A stretch of DNA of 64,000 nt from AP-15 sp963777435. Its GTDB lineage: Bacteria > Pseudomonadota > Alphaproteobacteria > ATCC43930 > CGMCC-115725. Positions 1 to 7,364 of this stretch are shown one piece after another. Positions within the stretch are counted from its first letter, which is position 1; each line of letters starts with the position of its first letter. The position numbers and the translations under genes are program-made. Where the stretch lies: contig CAVZQT010000003.1 of NCBI GenBank assembly GCA_963777435.1, positions 62,001-126,000 on the forward strand, given 5' to 3'. The notes under the pieces were generated by a model. It was given only the letters and a program-made list of their open reading frames with translations, made no database searches and had not been told where the DNA came from.

Positions 1-2
1 CG

Positions 3-353
3 GCACGGCTTGCCGCTCTGCTGCATCCGATCGGGGCCGTGATCCTCGGGCTGCTCGGGCCGGGCGCCATCACCGCCTTTGCCGTATTGCATGGGGCTGG
101 GAATGGTCTCCTGACGATTGCCAAAGGGACAGTACCGTTGGCGATCTTCGGGCCGGTCGGTTACGGGCTGCGCAGTGGAATCCTCGGCGCGCCAGCGCGG
201 GCCACGCAGGCGGCCGCACCACTGCTTTTTGGCATCTTAATGGATTACATGGGTATCGGGGTGCTGGCGATCTCGGCCGGCCTCAGCCTGAGCGCTCTTG
301 GCGCATTGCTTCTGTTGAAGGCACGGCCCGCGGCGGCGCCGGTCCCCGCATAA
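3..353 (+). CDS. MFS transporter, C-terminal part (gene enters from the left edge)
   Basis: The reading frame is open from the first bases of the window, so the start lies outside it. The roughly 115 visible residues form three or four hydrophobic helices rich in Gly and Ala, with the spacing and the short polar tail typical of the last helices of a major facilitator superfamily permease. The stretch GxVGYGLRSGxLGAPAR between helices resembles the cytoplasmic loop of MFS exporters found beside arsenic and metal genes. That would suit the downstream metal genes, but the substrate cannot be read from this fragment. It lies upstream of, and on the same strand as, a small membrane ORF and a CDF-like transporter. 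Confidence 0.7.
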   Translation, partial: ARLAALLHPIGAVILGLLGPGAITAFAVLHGAGNGLLTIAKGTVPLAIFGPVGYGLRSGILGAPARATQAAAPLLFGILMDYMGIGVLAISAGLSLSALGALLLLKARPAAAPVPA

Positions 354-527
354 TTCATGGCGCCGGTTTCCGTCACGATCCCGGCAAGGCGGCCGACCCT
401 GGACGGCATGGCAATCATGCACCCGCTTCATCACAATTTGCCGGTAGTTGGTGTTCACCAGCCGGAGCAATGATCTGCTGATGAAAAAGGATAGTGGAGG
501 CAACCGGCATCGACTGATCACGAGTGC

Positions 528-764
528 TTGCGCCTGGGCCTTACTGGTCGGTTGCTGATTGCAGCGGCAACGGGCTGGGCCGGCTTCGATACCACAGAAG
601 TCCTGGAAACGGCTGCTTTTGGCGCTTTCGGTGCGGCTATTTTTATTTTATTTTTTGCCGGAGACGTTCTGGCGTTTGCCGAGCGTCTAGCGAAGCTGTC
701 GTCGACCCTGAAACGAGCATCGACAATGCACCGACCCGGATTCGAGAACGATGGTCGCAATTGA
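528..764 (+). CDS. small hypothetical membrane protein
   Basis: A 78-residue frame from a TTG codon. It has one clear hydrophobic segment (about residues 28-48, AAFGAFGAAIFILFFAGDVLAF) after an amphipathic N-terminus. Its stop overlaps the start of the CDF-like transporter by 14 bases, which suggests translational coupling. No family is recognised. A second frame in the same stretch is open too, so coding status rests mainly on the membrane-like composition and on the overlap with its neighbour. It may be an accessory peptide of the transporter or a fortuitous frame. Confidence 0.4.
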   Translation: MRLGLTGRLLIAAATGWAGFDTTEVLETAAFGAFGAAIFILFFAGDVLAFAERLAKLSSTLKRASTMHRPGFENDGRN

Positions 765-1392
765 TGTAAGGCCCGGCAGCCCCCCATGGTTACGCCTCGC
801 GCGCATGGCGAAGCTTCTGTCATCCCTGACACTCGTATGGCTTGGTATCGAAGGAGTGATCGGCGTCATCGCGGGCATGCTGGCCGGGTCCATCGCGCTC
901 ACTGCCTTTGGCCTCGATAGCGCCATCGAGGGCCTTGCAAGCGTCATCGTCATTTGGCGGTTCACCGGAACCCGGACGCTCTCAGGTGATGCCGAGCGAC
1001 GCGCACAGCGATGGGTCGCGATCAGCTTCTTCCTGCTCGCCCCGTATGTGGCCGCCGAAGCCATCGAAACGTTGATCGACGGCGCGGCTGCCGAGACATC
1101 TTGGCTCGGTGTCGGTTTGACCGCTGGTACGCTGGTGATCTGTCCGTGGCTCGGGCTAGCGAAACAGCGCATCGCCGAAAAGCTCGGGTCGCGCGCCACC
1201 TACGGTGAAGGGACGCAAAACGTCCTGTGCGCCTTCCTCGCCGGAGCGGTATTGGTTGGGCTGGCGGCGAACACGCTCTTGGGGCTGTGGTGGCTTGATC
1301 CGACAATTGCGCTTTTGATCTCCGCGATCTGTGTCCGCGAAGGCCAGAAGGCTTGGCGAGGTGAAGAGTGCGGGTGTGCCACCTGTTCTTAG
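751..1392 (+). CDS. cation diffusion facilitator-like transporter (membrane domain only)
   Basis: A 213-residue protein with five or six hydrophobic segments in the arrangement of the CDF/cation-efflux family. The early helix carries GSIALTAFGLDSAIEGLASV, matching the CDF helix-II pattern (xxDSxxE) where Asp and Glu/His bind the transported divalent metal. The usual cytoplasmic C-terminal domain is missing. The protein instead ends in a short Cys-rich tail (EECGCATC) that could bind a soft metal. It probably moves a divalent metal out of the cytoplasm. The ATG start overlaps the preceding small ORF. The lack of the cytoplasmic domain places it with short cation-transporter homologues; the metal is unknown. 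Confidence 0.75.
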   Translation: MVAIDVRPGSPPWLRLARMAKLLSSLTLVWLGIEGVIGVIAGMLAGSIALTAFGLDSAIEGLASVIVIWRFTGTRTLSGDAERRAQRWVAISFFLLAPYVAAEAIETLIDGAAAETSWLGVGLTAGTLVICPWLGLAKQRIAEKLGSRATYGEGTQNVLCAFLAGAVLVGLAANTLLGLWWLDPTIALLISAICVREGQKAWRGEECGCATCS

Positions 1393-1398
1393 ACGCTT

Positions 1399-1475
1399 CT
1401 GTGTTTCGTGCGCGTCCGGGCCGCTCTGTCAAAGCCGCGTAATGAGCCTTCTGGAAAATTCACGTCTTTGCGGAG
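1399..1475 (+). repeat. dispersed intergenic element, copy 1 (with partial second copy at 1509-1548)
   Basis: This spacer holds TGTGTTTC, then CTGTCAAAGCCGCGTAA, then TTCTGGAAAATTCACG. The last block recurs about 60 bases later (TTTTGGAAAATTCACC followed by CTTTGCAGAG). Related blocks occur in the same order at 3887-3955 and 6557-6625, and in part on the other strand at 17100-17150. It encodes nothing convincing. It looks like a dispersed non-coding repeat or a shared regulatory or recombination site; the function is unknown. Confidence 0.5.
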
Positions 1476-1590
1476 TGCAACAGGTGCGGCGTTCAACCTG
1501 CAAAGTCGGATAGTCGGTGTTTTGGAAAATTCACCCTTTGCAGAGTGAGGAACCGCAGGCTGTTCTACCGAAACCGCTGCGTCTCATTGC

Positions 1591-2274
1591 TCAGTGGGCG
1601 TGGTCTAGGTGTTCGTGACCGAACTCGCCCTTTGCCATCGCGAGATGGTGCGGCTGATGGTGCGAGCCGCTTACTAATAGGCCGATAAAACCGAGTCCGC
1701 GAATATGTTGAATTTCCTTCGGATCAGACGCGGTGACGGTGAGTAGCTCGCCATTCGGCAGCATCGCCGCCTTGGTGGTCCAGCCGTTAAGGCCGTTCAC
1801 GGTCTGAGCGTAGGCCGGAATCATCCGCTGGATGGCGACGAGGGTGCGCCCACTGCCGGTAATCGCGATCTCCAAGCCGCCGTCGATCTGTTTCGGGGCA
1901 GCGTCGGCCTTCAGCGTGACCTCGTTCATATCGATGAGATGCTGACGCAACGCTTCCAGATCTACTTTGGACCAATCCGTCTTCGGGTCGGCGTCGAGCA
2001 TGCGCACGATCTCCTGAATCGCTCCGAAAGCACCTTGGCCCGGCAAAGTCGGTGTTGACGATGCTCCGTGCATTCCCCCCATCGGCATCATGCCCTGATG
2101 CTGGCGCATCATTTCCTGCATATGGCCGGGTTCCATCTGATGTTGCCCAGCCGTCATCTCTTGCATGTGGCCCAGTCCCATTGAATGGTCGTGCATTGTC
2201 TGGGCAATCGCAGCGCCCGCCACTGTGACGAGCAGCACGGCACCAACGGCGGCCAGCTTATGGGTGGAACGCAT
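1591..2274 (-). CDS. His/Met-rich exported protein, possibly copper-related
   Basis: A 227-residue protein. It starts with a clear Sec signal peptide (positively charged start, hydrophobic core to about residue 22, AIA cleavage site). A Met/His-rich stretch follows (residues 26-72, repeated HMQEM and HQM units), a composition typical of periplasmic proteins that bind Cu(I) or Ag(I). The remainder (about residues 80-215) is a folded-looking domain with no family I can name with certainty. The C-terminus is again His-rich (GSHHQPHHLAM and GHEHLDHAH). Its position among metal transporters supports a role in periplasmic metal binding or tolerance; that role is inferred. Confidence 0.7.
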   Translation of the reverse strand: MRSTHKLAAVGAVLLVTVAGAAIAQTMHDHSMGLGHMQEMTAGQHQMEPGHMQEMMRQHQGMMPMGGMHGASSTPTLPGQGAFGAIQEIVRMLDADPKTDWSKVDLEALRQHLIDMNEVTLKADAAPKQIDGGLEIAITGSGRTLVAIQRMIPAYAQTVNGLNGWTTKAAMLPNGELLTVTASDPKEIQHIRGLGFIGLLVSGSHHQPHHLAMAKGEFGHEHLDHAH

Positions 2275-2343
2275 GGGGAAACCTCACGAGGTTAAGATTA
2301 CGCCACTTTACAGGCACGGCTGCGGCGGCCCGCATGATTGGGA

Positions 2344-2598
2344 TCATGCGCTGTCCGATTTCTTAAGCAGAATGATCGCGGCGTCCGTTCTCGACAGTTG
2401 CCCTTCGGCTTCGAGCGCCGCGAGAGCCGCGAGCGCTCGATAAAGCGCTTCGCGGGTGATCCCGATTTCAGCGGCTATGTCTTGAAGCTGCCCTTCAACC
2501 ACTATGCTTCGGCCTTGTTCGATTGCCCGCCAACGAAGGTATTGCAATACCCGTTCACGGCCGAGCGGTATTGCGTAATTACATGCCCGCCCCGGTCG
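2344..2598 (-). pseudogene. Crp/Fnr-family regulator, DNA-binding C-terminus only
   Basis: The frame directly after the stop of the permease gene encodes RERVLQYL, then QDIAAEIGITREALYRALAAL, then a basic wing ending in IILL. This is the helix-turn-helix and wing of a Crp/Fnr-type regulator. The cyclic-nucleotide-like N-terminal domain and dimer helix are absent: upstream in frame there is only the permease stop. The best internal start is a TTG at 2547, giving 67 residues. It is most simply a truncated gene, although a free-standing HTH peptide cannot be excluded. AraL-type repeats (ALAALAALEAEG) suggest a small internal duplication before the wing. Confidence 0.6.
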
Positions 2599-3843
2599 TC
2601 AGACCTTGAGCCAGCCGCGCTTGAAAGCGTAGGCCAGTGGTAATCCCACGGCAAACGCAGCGAACGGATTGAGGGCGACGCCGATAGCCGCCATCAGCAG
2701 CACCAGAAACAGATCGCCGTTGTGGTAGTCCTGCGGCTTCGAGGACAGCGCCAGTTCGAGGCCGGAAAACATCAGAAGCCCGCCTAACACCGCATAGGGG
2801 ATTGTTCGAAGCAACGCATAGCCGCTTGAGCCGAAGCCCACGCCGAGAGCGACAAAGGCAAGGCCGATAAGTACTGGAGCGGTTGCAGTACGCGCGCCAA
2901 ACCGGACATGCCCGGCAATGCCGCCCGCACCGTGGCACATTAGATAACCGCCGAAGGGTGCCGACAACAGATTGCCGAGGCCGGTTGTTACCGCAAGGTT
3001 GCGCTCATTGACCGGGTGCAATTCCTTCGGGAAAAGCTGCCGGGAGACGGCGGCGGTGACGATAATTGCGTTCGTCAAGGTCAGTGGAATCTGCGGCAAC
3101 ACGGCATTCTGCGTGCCGTGTACGATCTGCGCCCAGCTTGGGATTACGAGGTGTGGAAAGTGCCAGCCAAAATCCAAAACTGGCAAGGGCGGAGCTATGC
3201 CGAGCACCTGACCGATAAAGATTCCAGCGACTACAGCGACAAGGGCGACAGGGATTCGCCGATAGCGCATCAGCGCCAGCATGAACGCGCCCATTGCGAT
3301 GCCAAGCCATAGCTGCTTTTCGATCAGGTGGATGCCGAGCCCCGCGAGCGACAGACCAAGGCCGAGCTGCAACCCGGCTGCGATTGTGCCCGGCAGCACG
3401 CGCGCGAGACGGCTTACGACGCCCGTCATACCCATGAGCAGAAAAAACGCACCGATAACAAGACCGGCTCCGGCGATTGCGCCGGGGTCCATAGGCTCTA
3501 TCAGCGCCGCCGCCGATGCCGCCTTCATCGGCTGCACGGCCATGGGAACGCCGTAAAACGCGCCCGACAGCGGGTAGAACAAACCGAAAGTCGTCAAGAT
3601 GCCGGTCGGCTCCATGCCGACAATCGTGATCGCGCCGACAATGTGGGGCAGGAAGGTGCCGAGGTCGCCAAGCGAACCGGACACCTCGCCGATGCTCCAC
3701 CCAAAGCGCGAACGTATGAACTTCGGCGGCTGGTCGGCCTCTTGCCGCACCGGGATTGCCGGAATCCGTAGCCTGCCGCGCCGCGCCTCGGTGAGGAGAC
3801 GCGCACCGGGCGGGATTTCTAACTGCTCGATCTCGGCGGGCAT
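2599..3843 (-). CDS. MOT1-family molybdate/sulfate permease
   Basis: A 414-residue polytopic membrane protein with about ten hydrophobic segments. It shows the two signatures of the MOT1 (MFS_MOT1) family of high-affinity molybdate and sulfate transporters: PMAVQPMKAASAAAL in the first half (residues about 100-115) and GGYLMCHGAGGIAGHVRFGA in the second half. The N-terminal 45 residues are a polar, cytosolic-looking extension. A molybdate role is favoured over sulfate because a ModE-type regulator is divergently encoded 240 bases away and a molybdenum enzyme (arsenite oxidase) lies 3.5 kb downstream. Expression may be controlled from the shared 3844-4083 spacer. ATG start at 3843; length is normal for the family. 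Confidence 0.85.
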   Translation of the reverse strand: MPAEIEQLEIPPGARLLTEARRGRLRIPAIPVRQEADQPPKFIRSRFGWSIGEVSGSLGDLGTFLPHIVGAITIVGMEPTGILTTFGLFYPLSGAFYGVPMAVQPMKAASAAALIEPMDPGAIAGAGLVIGAFFLLMGMTGVVSRLARVLPGTIAAGLQLGLGLSLAGLGIHLIEKQLWLGIAMGAFMLALMRYRRIPVALVAVVAGIFIGQVLGIAPPLPVLDFGWHFPHLVIPSWAQIVHGTQNAVLPQIPLTLTNAIIVTAAVSRQLFPKELHPVNERNLAVTTGLGNLLSAPFGGYLMCHGAGGIAGHVRFGARTATAPVLIGLAFVALGVGFGSSGYALLRTIPYAVLGGLLMFSGLELALSSKPQDYHNGDLFLVLLMAAIGVALNPFAAFAVGLPLAYAFKRGWLKV

Positions 3844-3886
3844 GGCTGCATTATGCCATGTGACGGGCCGGTATGCGCGATTTCTA

Positions 3887-3955
3887 CATCTTGTGTTTCT
3901 GCAACATCGCCGTAGCTCTGCAAAGGCCGCATAAGCCGCATTCTGGAAAACTTTC
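3887..3955 (+). repeat. dispersed intergenic element, copy 2
   Basis: It lies between the divergent permease and ModE-type genes. It carries CATCTTGTGTTTCTGC, then CTCTGCAAAGGCCGCATAA, then CATTCTGGAAAACTTTCC, the same blocks in the same order as at 1399-1475 and 6557-6625. Because it occupies the divergent promoter region it could include operator or promoter sites, but a repeat of the same kind elsewhere in the window argues against a purely local operator. Confidence 0.5.
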
Positions 3956-4083
3956 CTAATCTCTGTTTAAATCTCGTGTTTTAATCTTCGGGTTTACTTG
4001 ATTAGACAGGCAACGCCCCGAGCCGGTCCGTCCCGAAATTCACCGCGTTTCTTGAACCCGTGGTCCGTGGCAAACTGGCGGAT

Positions 4084-4440
4084 ATGGCGCGGGTGAGGAT
4101 CAGCATCGTTTTTGAGTCGGGGGCGCGGCTCGGCCCCGGTAAGGCCAAGCTGCTCGAAAGCATCCGCGATACCGGCTCGATCTCGGCAGCCGCACGCGAT
4201 ATGGGCATGTCCTATAAGCGGGCGTGGGTGCTGCTCGACAGCATCAATCGGGCGTTCACCGACCCGGTCGTGACAGCCGCGCCGGGTGGACCTGGTGGCG
4301 GCGGTGCGAGCCTGACGCCGTTCGGCGCCGAAGTGCTTGAACATTACAACCGCATCCTCGACCGGGCTGCGACCAATGCCGTCGATGATCTGGCGGCCCT
4401 TGCGCGGCGCGCCCGTCCGGACCCCGGGCAGAAGGTCTAA
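4084..4440 (+). CDS. ModE-type winged-helix regulator lacking the molybdate-binding domain
   Basis: A 118-residue protein that matches the N-terminal DNA-binding half of ModE. It has GPGKAKLLESIRDTGSISAAARDMGMSYKRAWVLLDSIN (helix-turn-helix, residues about 17-55), then the glycine-rich wing and LTPFGAEVLEHYNRI dimer helix. Full ModE (about 260 residues) has a C-terminal Di-Mop/TOBE pair that binds molybdate. It is absent here, so this belongs to the short ModE-like class and cannot sense molybdate in the classical way. An upstream GTG at 4060 would add eight residues; the ATG at 4084 starts at the conserved region. The divergent neighbour is the MOT1 permease, its most likely target. Confidence 0.85.
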   Translation: MARVRISIVFESGARLGPGKAKLLESIRDTGSISAAARDMGMSYKRAWVLLDSINRAFTDPVVTAAPGGPGGGGASLTPFGAEVLEHYNRILDRAATNAVDDLAALARRARPDPGQKV

Positions 4441-5184
4441 AGGTTTCGCTATGGTCAAATGCCATAACGGCTTTATGGTGCGCTATAGCCTAGTTGCCAT
4501 AGCGCGAGCCGACCATGAGCAATCGCCTAACCGCGTCGGTACTGATCCGCGAGGAAGGGGCAGAACGCAGCCCTCCGGCAGCCTTCGGCGGCGGCGCGAT
4601 TATCGGCGCGCTTGGCGGCCTGATCGGCTTGGGCGGTGCGGAATTTCGGTTGCCGCTGCTGATCGGGGCGTTTCGGTTCGCCGCGCTGCAAGCGGTGATC
4701 CTCAACAAAGCAATGAGCCTCGTCGTCGTCGCTTCCGCTTTGCCGTTCCGCGCGGCGGCTGTCCCCTTCGCCAGTGTTGCCGAGCATTGGCCGATAATCG
4801 TCAATCTGCTCGCTGGTAGCCTGATCGGCGCATGGTCCGGCGCAAGTTGGGCAACGCGGCTCGCATCGCACACGCTCTATCGCATCATTGCTGTGTTGCT
4901 GGTGATGATCGCGGTCGTGCTAGTAATTGGTCACGACATGGCGGCGTCGGGTGCCATGCTGACGGGTGCGCCGCAGATGGCGGCGGGCGTTGTTGCCGGT
5001 CTGGTGATCGGCGTTGTCGCCGCGCTACTTGGTGTGGCAGGCGGCGAACTGCTGATTCCGACGCTCATTCTGTTGTTCGGCGCGGATATTAAGCTGGCCG
5101 GAAGTCTGTCGCTCGCGGTGAGCTTACCGACGATGCTGGTTGGTTTCGTCCGCTATAGTCGGGATGGTAGCTTCGTTGTGCTAG

Positions 5185-6382
5185 GGAAACGCTGAAATAA
5201 CTCGGGTTTTCGGTGCGTGCATCGGGTAGAAGCGGGGGGACCGAGGGGGACGACGATGCAGCGGCAGGGGAGCTTTTCGCAGGCGGAATACGCCGGCAAG
5301 AAAAAGCAGACGCGGCGCGACAAGTTTTTGGCCGAGATGGAGCAGGTGGTGCCGTGGGCGCGGTTGGTGGCGCGGCTGCAACCGCTTTATCCGAAGGGCG
5401 AGCGCGGCCGGCGGCCGATCGGTGTGGAGCGGATGCTGCGGATCTACTTTCTGCAGCAGTGGTATGGGCTGGCCGATGAGGCGCTGGAGGACGCGCTGTA
5501 CGACAGCCAGGCGTTGCGCGGCTTTGCCGGGATTGATCTGAACCACGACCCGGTGCCGGACGCGACGACGCTGCTAAAGTTCCGCCACTGGCTGGAGCGC
5601 CACGACCTGACCCGGGCGCTGTTTGACGACATCGCAGCGATGCTGGAGGAGCGCGGGCTGTTGATGCGACAGGGCACGATTGTCGATGCCACGATCATCG
5701 CCGCGCCATCCTCGACCAAGAACAAGAGCAAGAGCCGCGACCCGGAAATGCACCAAACCAAAAAGGGTAACCAGTGGCACTTCGGGATGAAGGCGCATAT
5801 CGGGGTGGATGTCGCCTCAGGCGTGGTACACACGCTCACCGGCACCGCCGCCAACCAAGCCGACATTAACCAGACCGCGGCCTTATTGCATGGCCAAGAG
5901 GAGGTGGTCTTCGCCGATGCCGCCTATACCGGGGCAGGCAAGCGGCCGGAGCTTGCCGACCGTGATGTCTCCTGGAACATCGCAATCAAGCGCAGCATCA
6001 TCAGGGCGTTGCCCAAAGCCCTGCGGGAGTTGGCGGAGCCGATCGAGCGGGCGCTGGCCCAGCTGCGGGCCTGGGTCGAGCATCCCTTCCATGTGGTCAA
6101 GAACCTGTTCCGGCACCGAAAGCTACGCTACCGCGGCTTGGCCAAGAACACCGCGCAACTACACACCCTATTCGCTCTCGCCAATCTGGTGATCGTCAAG
6201 AAAACCCTGCTCGCGCAATCGCAGATCTGACGACCGCGCGCGCGGGCCTTAACTGCCCAAGCGCGAACAATGCAAACAGAACCGCATGATGTTGAATTCT
6301 GCCAACCCACAGCCGCGTCAGCAGACGCCGCTTTCGGAACCGCCTCCATCCTCCGCAGATGCCGGGTTTGTTCAGTGTTTCC
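5185..6382 (+). mobile_element. IS5-family insertion sequence, copy A
   Basis: A 1198-base element flanked by a perfect 4-base duplication (CTAG at 5181-5184 and 6383-6386). Its terminal inverted repeats start GGAAACGCTGAA on the left and, read inward from the right, GGAAACACTGAA. A single transposase gene fills it. CTAG fits the YTAR target rule of the IS5 subgroup. Copies B (12026-14660) and C (33431-34664) are relatives that match each other more closely than they match copy A. Confidence 0.93.
5256..6230 (+). CDS. IS5-family transposase (copy A)
   Basis: A 324-residue DDE transposase of the IS5 group. The N-terminal 80 residues hold the helix-turn-helix region (RLQPLYPKGERGRRPIGVERMLRIYFLQQWYGLADEALEDALYDS). 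The RNase H-fold core has the first catalytic Asp in GTIVDATIIAAP (about residue 145), the second in VVFADAAYTGAGKRPEL, and the Glu in the C-terminal helix near RALAQLRAWVEHPFHVVKNLF, the Y-(2)-R-(3)-E-like region of the family. A GTG at 5217 is in frame, but the ATG at 5256 matches the start of copies B and C (MQRQGSFSQAEYAGKKK). It appears intact. Confidence 0.92.
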   Translation: MQRQGSFSQAEYAGKKKQTRRDKFLAEMEQVVPWARLVARLQPLYPKGERGRRPIGVERMLRIYFLQQWYGLADEALEDALYDSQALRGFAGIDLNHDPVPDATTLLKFRHWLERHDLTRALFDDIAAMLEERGLLMRQGTIVDATIIAAPSSTKNKSKSRDPEMHQTKKGNQWHFGMKAHIGVDVASGVVHTLTGTAANQADINQTAALLHGQEEVVFADAAYTGAGKRPELADRDVSWNIAIKRSIIRALPKALRELAEPIERALAQLRAWVEHPFHVVKNLFRHRKLRYRGLAKNTAQLHTLFALANLVIVKKTLLAQSQI

Positions 6383-6556
6383 CTAGGTGAAAACCGGCGG
6401 TTCGTGCTGGCGATGGCGGTCGGCTCGATCCTTGGCAGCTTCATCGGCGGTCGGTTGCTCGGAGTGGTGCCGTCACCAATCTTGCTCCCGCTGCTCGCCG
6501 TGATCTTGGTGATTTCTGCGGTCAAGGTCTGGCGGCATTAGATCGAGCGGCCAATT

Positions 6557-6625
6557 CAACATCTTGTGTTTTTCGCTCAATTTCAATTTCGGAACTAGGT
6601 CGCATAAACTACAATCTGGAAGGTC
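6557..6625 (+). repeat. dispersed intergenic element, copy 3
   Basis: Just after the permease stop the sequence CAACATCTTGTGTTTTTCGC is followed by GGTCGCATAA and AATCTGGAAGG, the same order of blocks as copies 1 and 2 but more diverged. It is non-coding. Copies 2 and 3 bracket the ModE-type and permease genes, as would be expected if this segment moved or was assembled as a unit; that is inference. Confidence 0.4.
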
Positions 6626-6782
6626 CGGCGCAGTTTCCGCGAAATGTCCGCAGGGTATAGTAAGAACAACATGGTGTGGCATAGTCTGAACGTGCGAAAT
6701 GTTTGGGAGTGCGCTGCGATAAGACTTAACCTTACCGGGCCGTTACTTGGTCGGCGGGGGACACAATATCTATGAAGGAGGG

Positions 6783-6917
6783 ATGCCGCGCGGCATTCCA
6801 CTATCGCCGGAACAGGAAGCCCGGATTGTTGCCCGTTTGCTGGTCAGCGCCACGCTTCGCGCGTGGCCCGTGCCGAAGGCGTCAGCTAGTCTCGGCGGCC
6901 TGTGCCGCCAGGACTAA
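6783..6917 (+). pseudogene. remnant of a small helix-turn-helix protein
   Basis: The frame begins at an ATG with a strong ribosome site (AAGGAGGG directly upstream) and reads MPRGIPLSPEQEARIVARLL, which resembles the start of short HTH proteins of the resolvase type. After residue 22 the frame no longer matches; the next frame continues ASRVARAEGVS before a stop, so a one-base shift seems to have broken it. As it stands it gives a 44-residue peptide. The surrounding 6626-7100 contains no other convincing gene. Confidence 0.4.
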
Positions 6918-7100
6918 GGGCGGTGGGCGGCACCGCCAAGTAAACAGCGCGCAAATCGGCCTCATGTTCATGCTCCTGAGGAAGGAGAAAAGAAGCCCTC
7001 TTAAAACCCTCAGCGAGGATGATCTATGAGATAAACGTTTCCTTTATGTGACAGTCGGCTCTCGGCGCCTTTTCGACGTCCAAATCTCCGGGGTGAGCCG

Positions 7101-7268
7101 ATGTTAAGTCGGTATGTGATCGAGCGCGGTGTAGCCGCGCTCTTCTGGGCGTTGGTGGTCGCTGGGCTGATGTTCGCGGGAGCAACGTGGTTTGACCTGG
7201 GTAGGCCGGCAGAAATGGCTGTACTCGCGGGAATGGGCGCAGCGGTGTACGTGCTATTTTTCAAATAG
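7101..7268 (+). CDS. small two-helix membrane protein
   Basis: A 55-residue frame with ATG start and a GGGTGAG stretch eight bases upstream. Two hydrophobic segments (about residues 10-27, VAALFWALVVAGLMFAGA, and 36-54, MAVLAGMGAAVYVLFF) are joined by a short polar turn (TWFDLGRPAE). No family is recognised. It stands alone, convergent with aioA. The membrane-hairpin composition supports it being real; its length makes it uncertain. Confidence 0.5.
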   Translation: MLSRYVIERGVAALFWALVVAGLMFAGATWFDLGRPAEMAVLAGMGAAVYVLFFK

Positions 7269-7364
7269 CGCGTGGTAATCACCGTCTGCCCGACTTGCTA
7301 TGCTGCCAGAAAACGCGCGGGCCGGCCGCGCCGACCGGTCCTCGACCCGCGTGATCCGGAAAGA

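Larger units (their letters stand above)
4515..6541 (+). pseudogene. TauE/SafE-family permease split by IS5 copy A
   Basis: The two halves are 4515-5184 and 6387-6541. Removing the insertion and one CTAG target copy restores a single frame that reads ...DGSFVVLGENRRFVLAMAV... and ends in VKVWRH, about 270 residues, a normal length. It has about eight hydrophobic segments and the family glycine patterns (GGAIIGALGGLIGLGGAEFRLP and AALLGVAGGELLIPTL in the two homologous halves). TauE/SafE proteins export sulfite, sulfonates or related organic anions. The exact substrate here is unknown. It follows the ModE-type gene by 74 bases on the same strand. The insertion is recent by appearance, since no base has been lost at the target. 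Confidence 0.85.

Noticed and set aside
6772..7029. 85-codon plus-strand frame
   Set aside because: Arg/Cys-rich with no start context. The better frame at 6783 (one base offset) has HTH similarity and the strong ribosome site.
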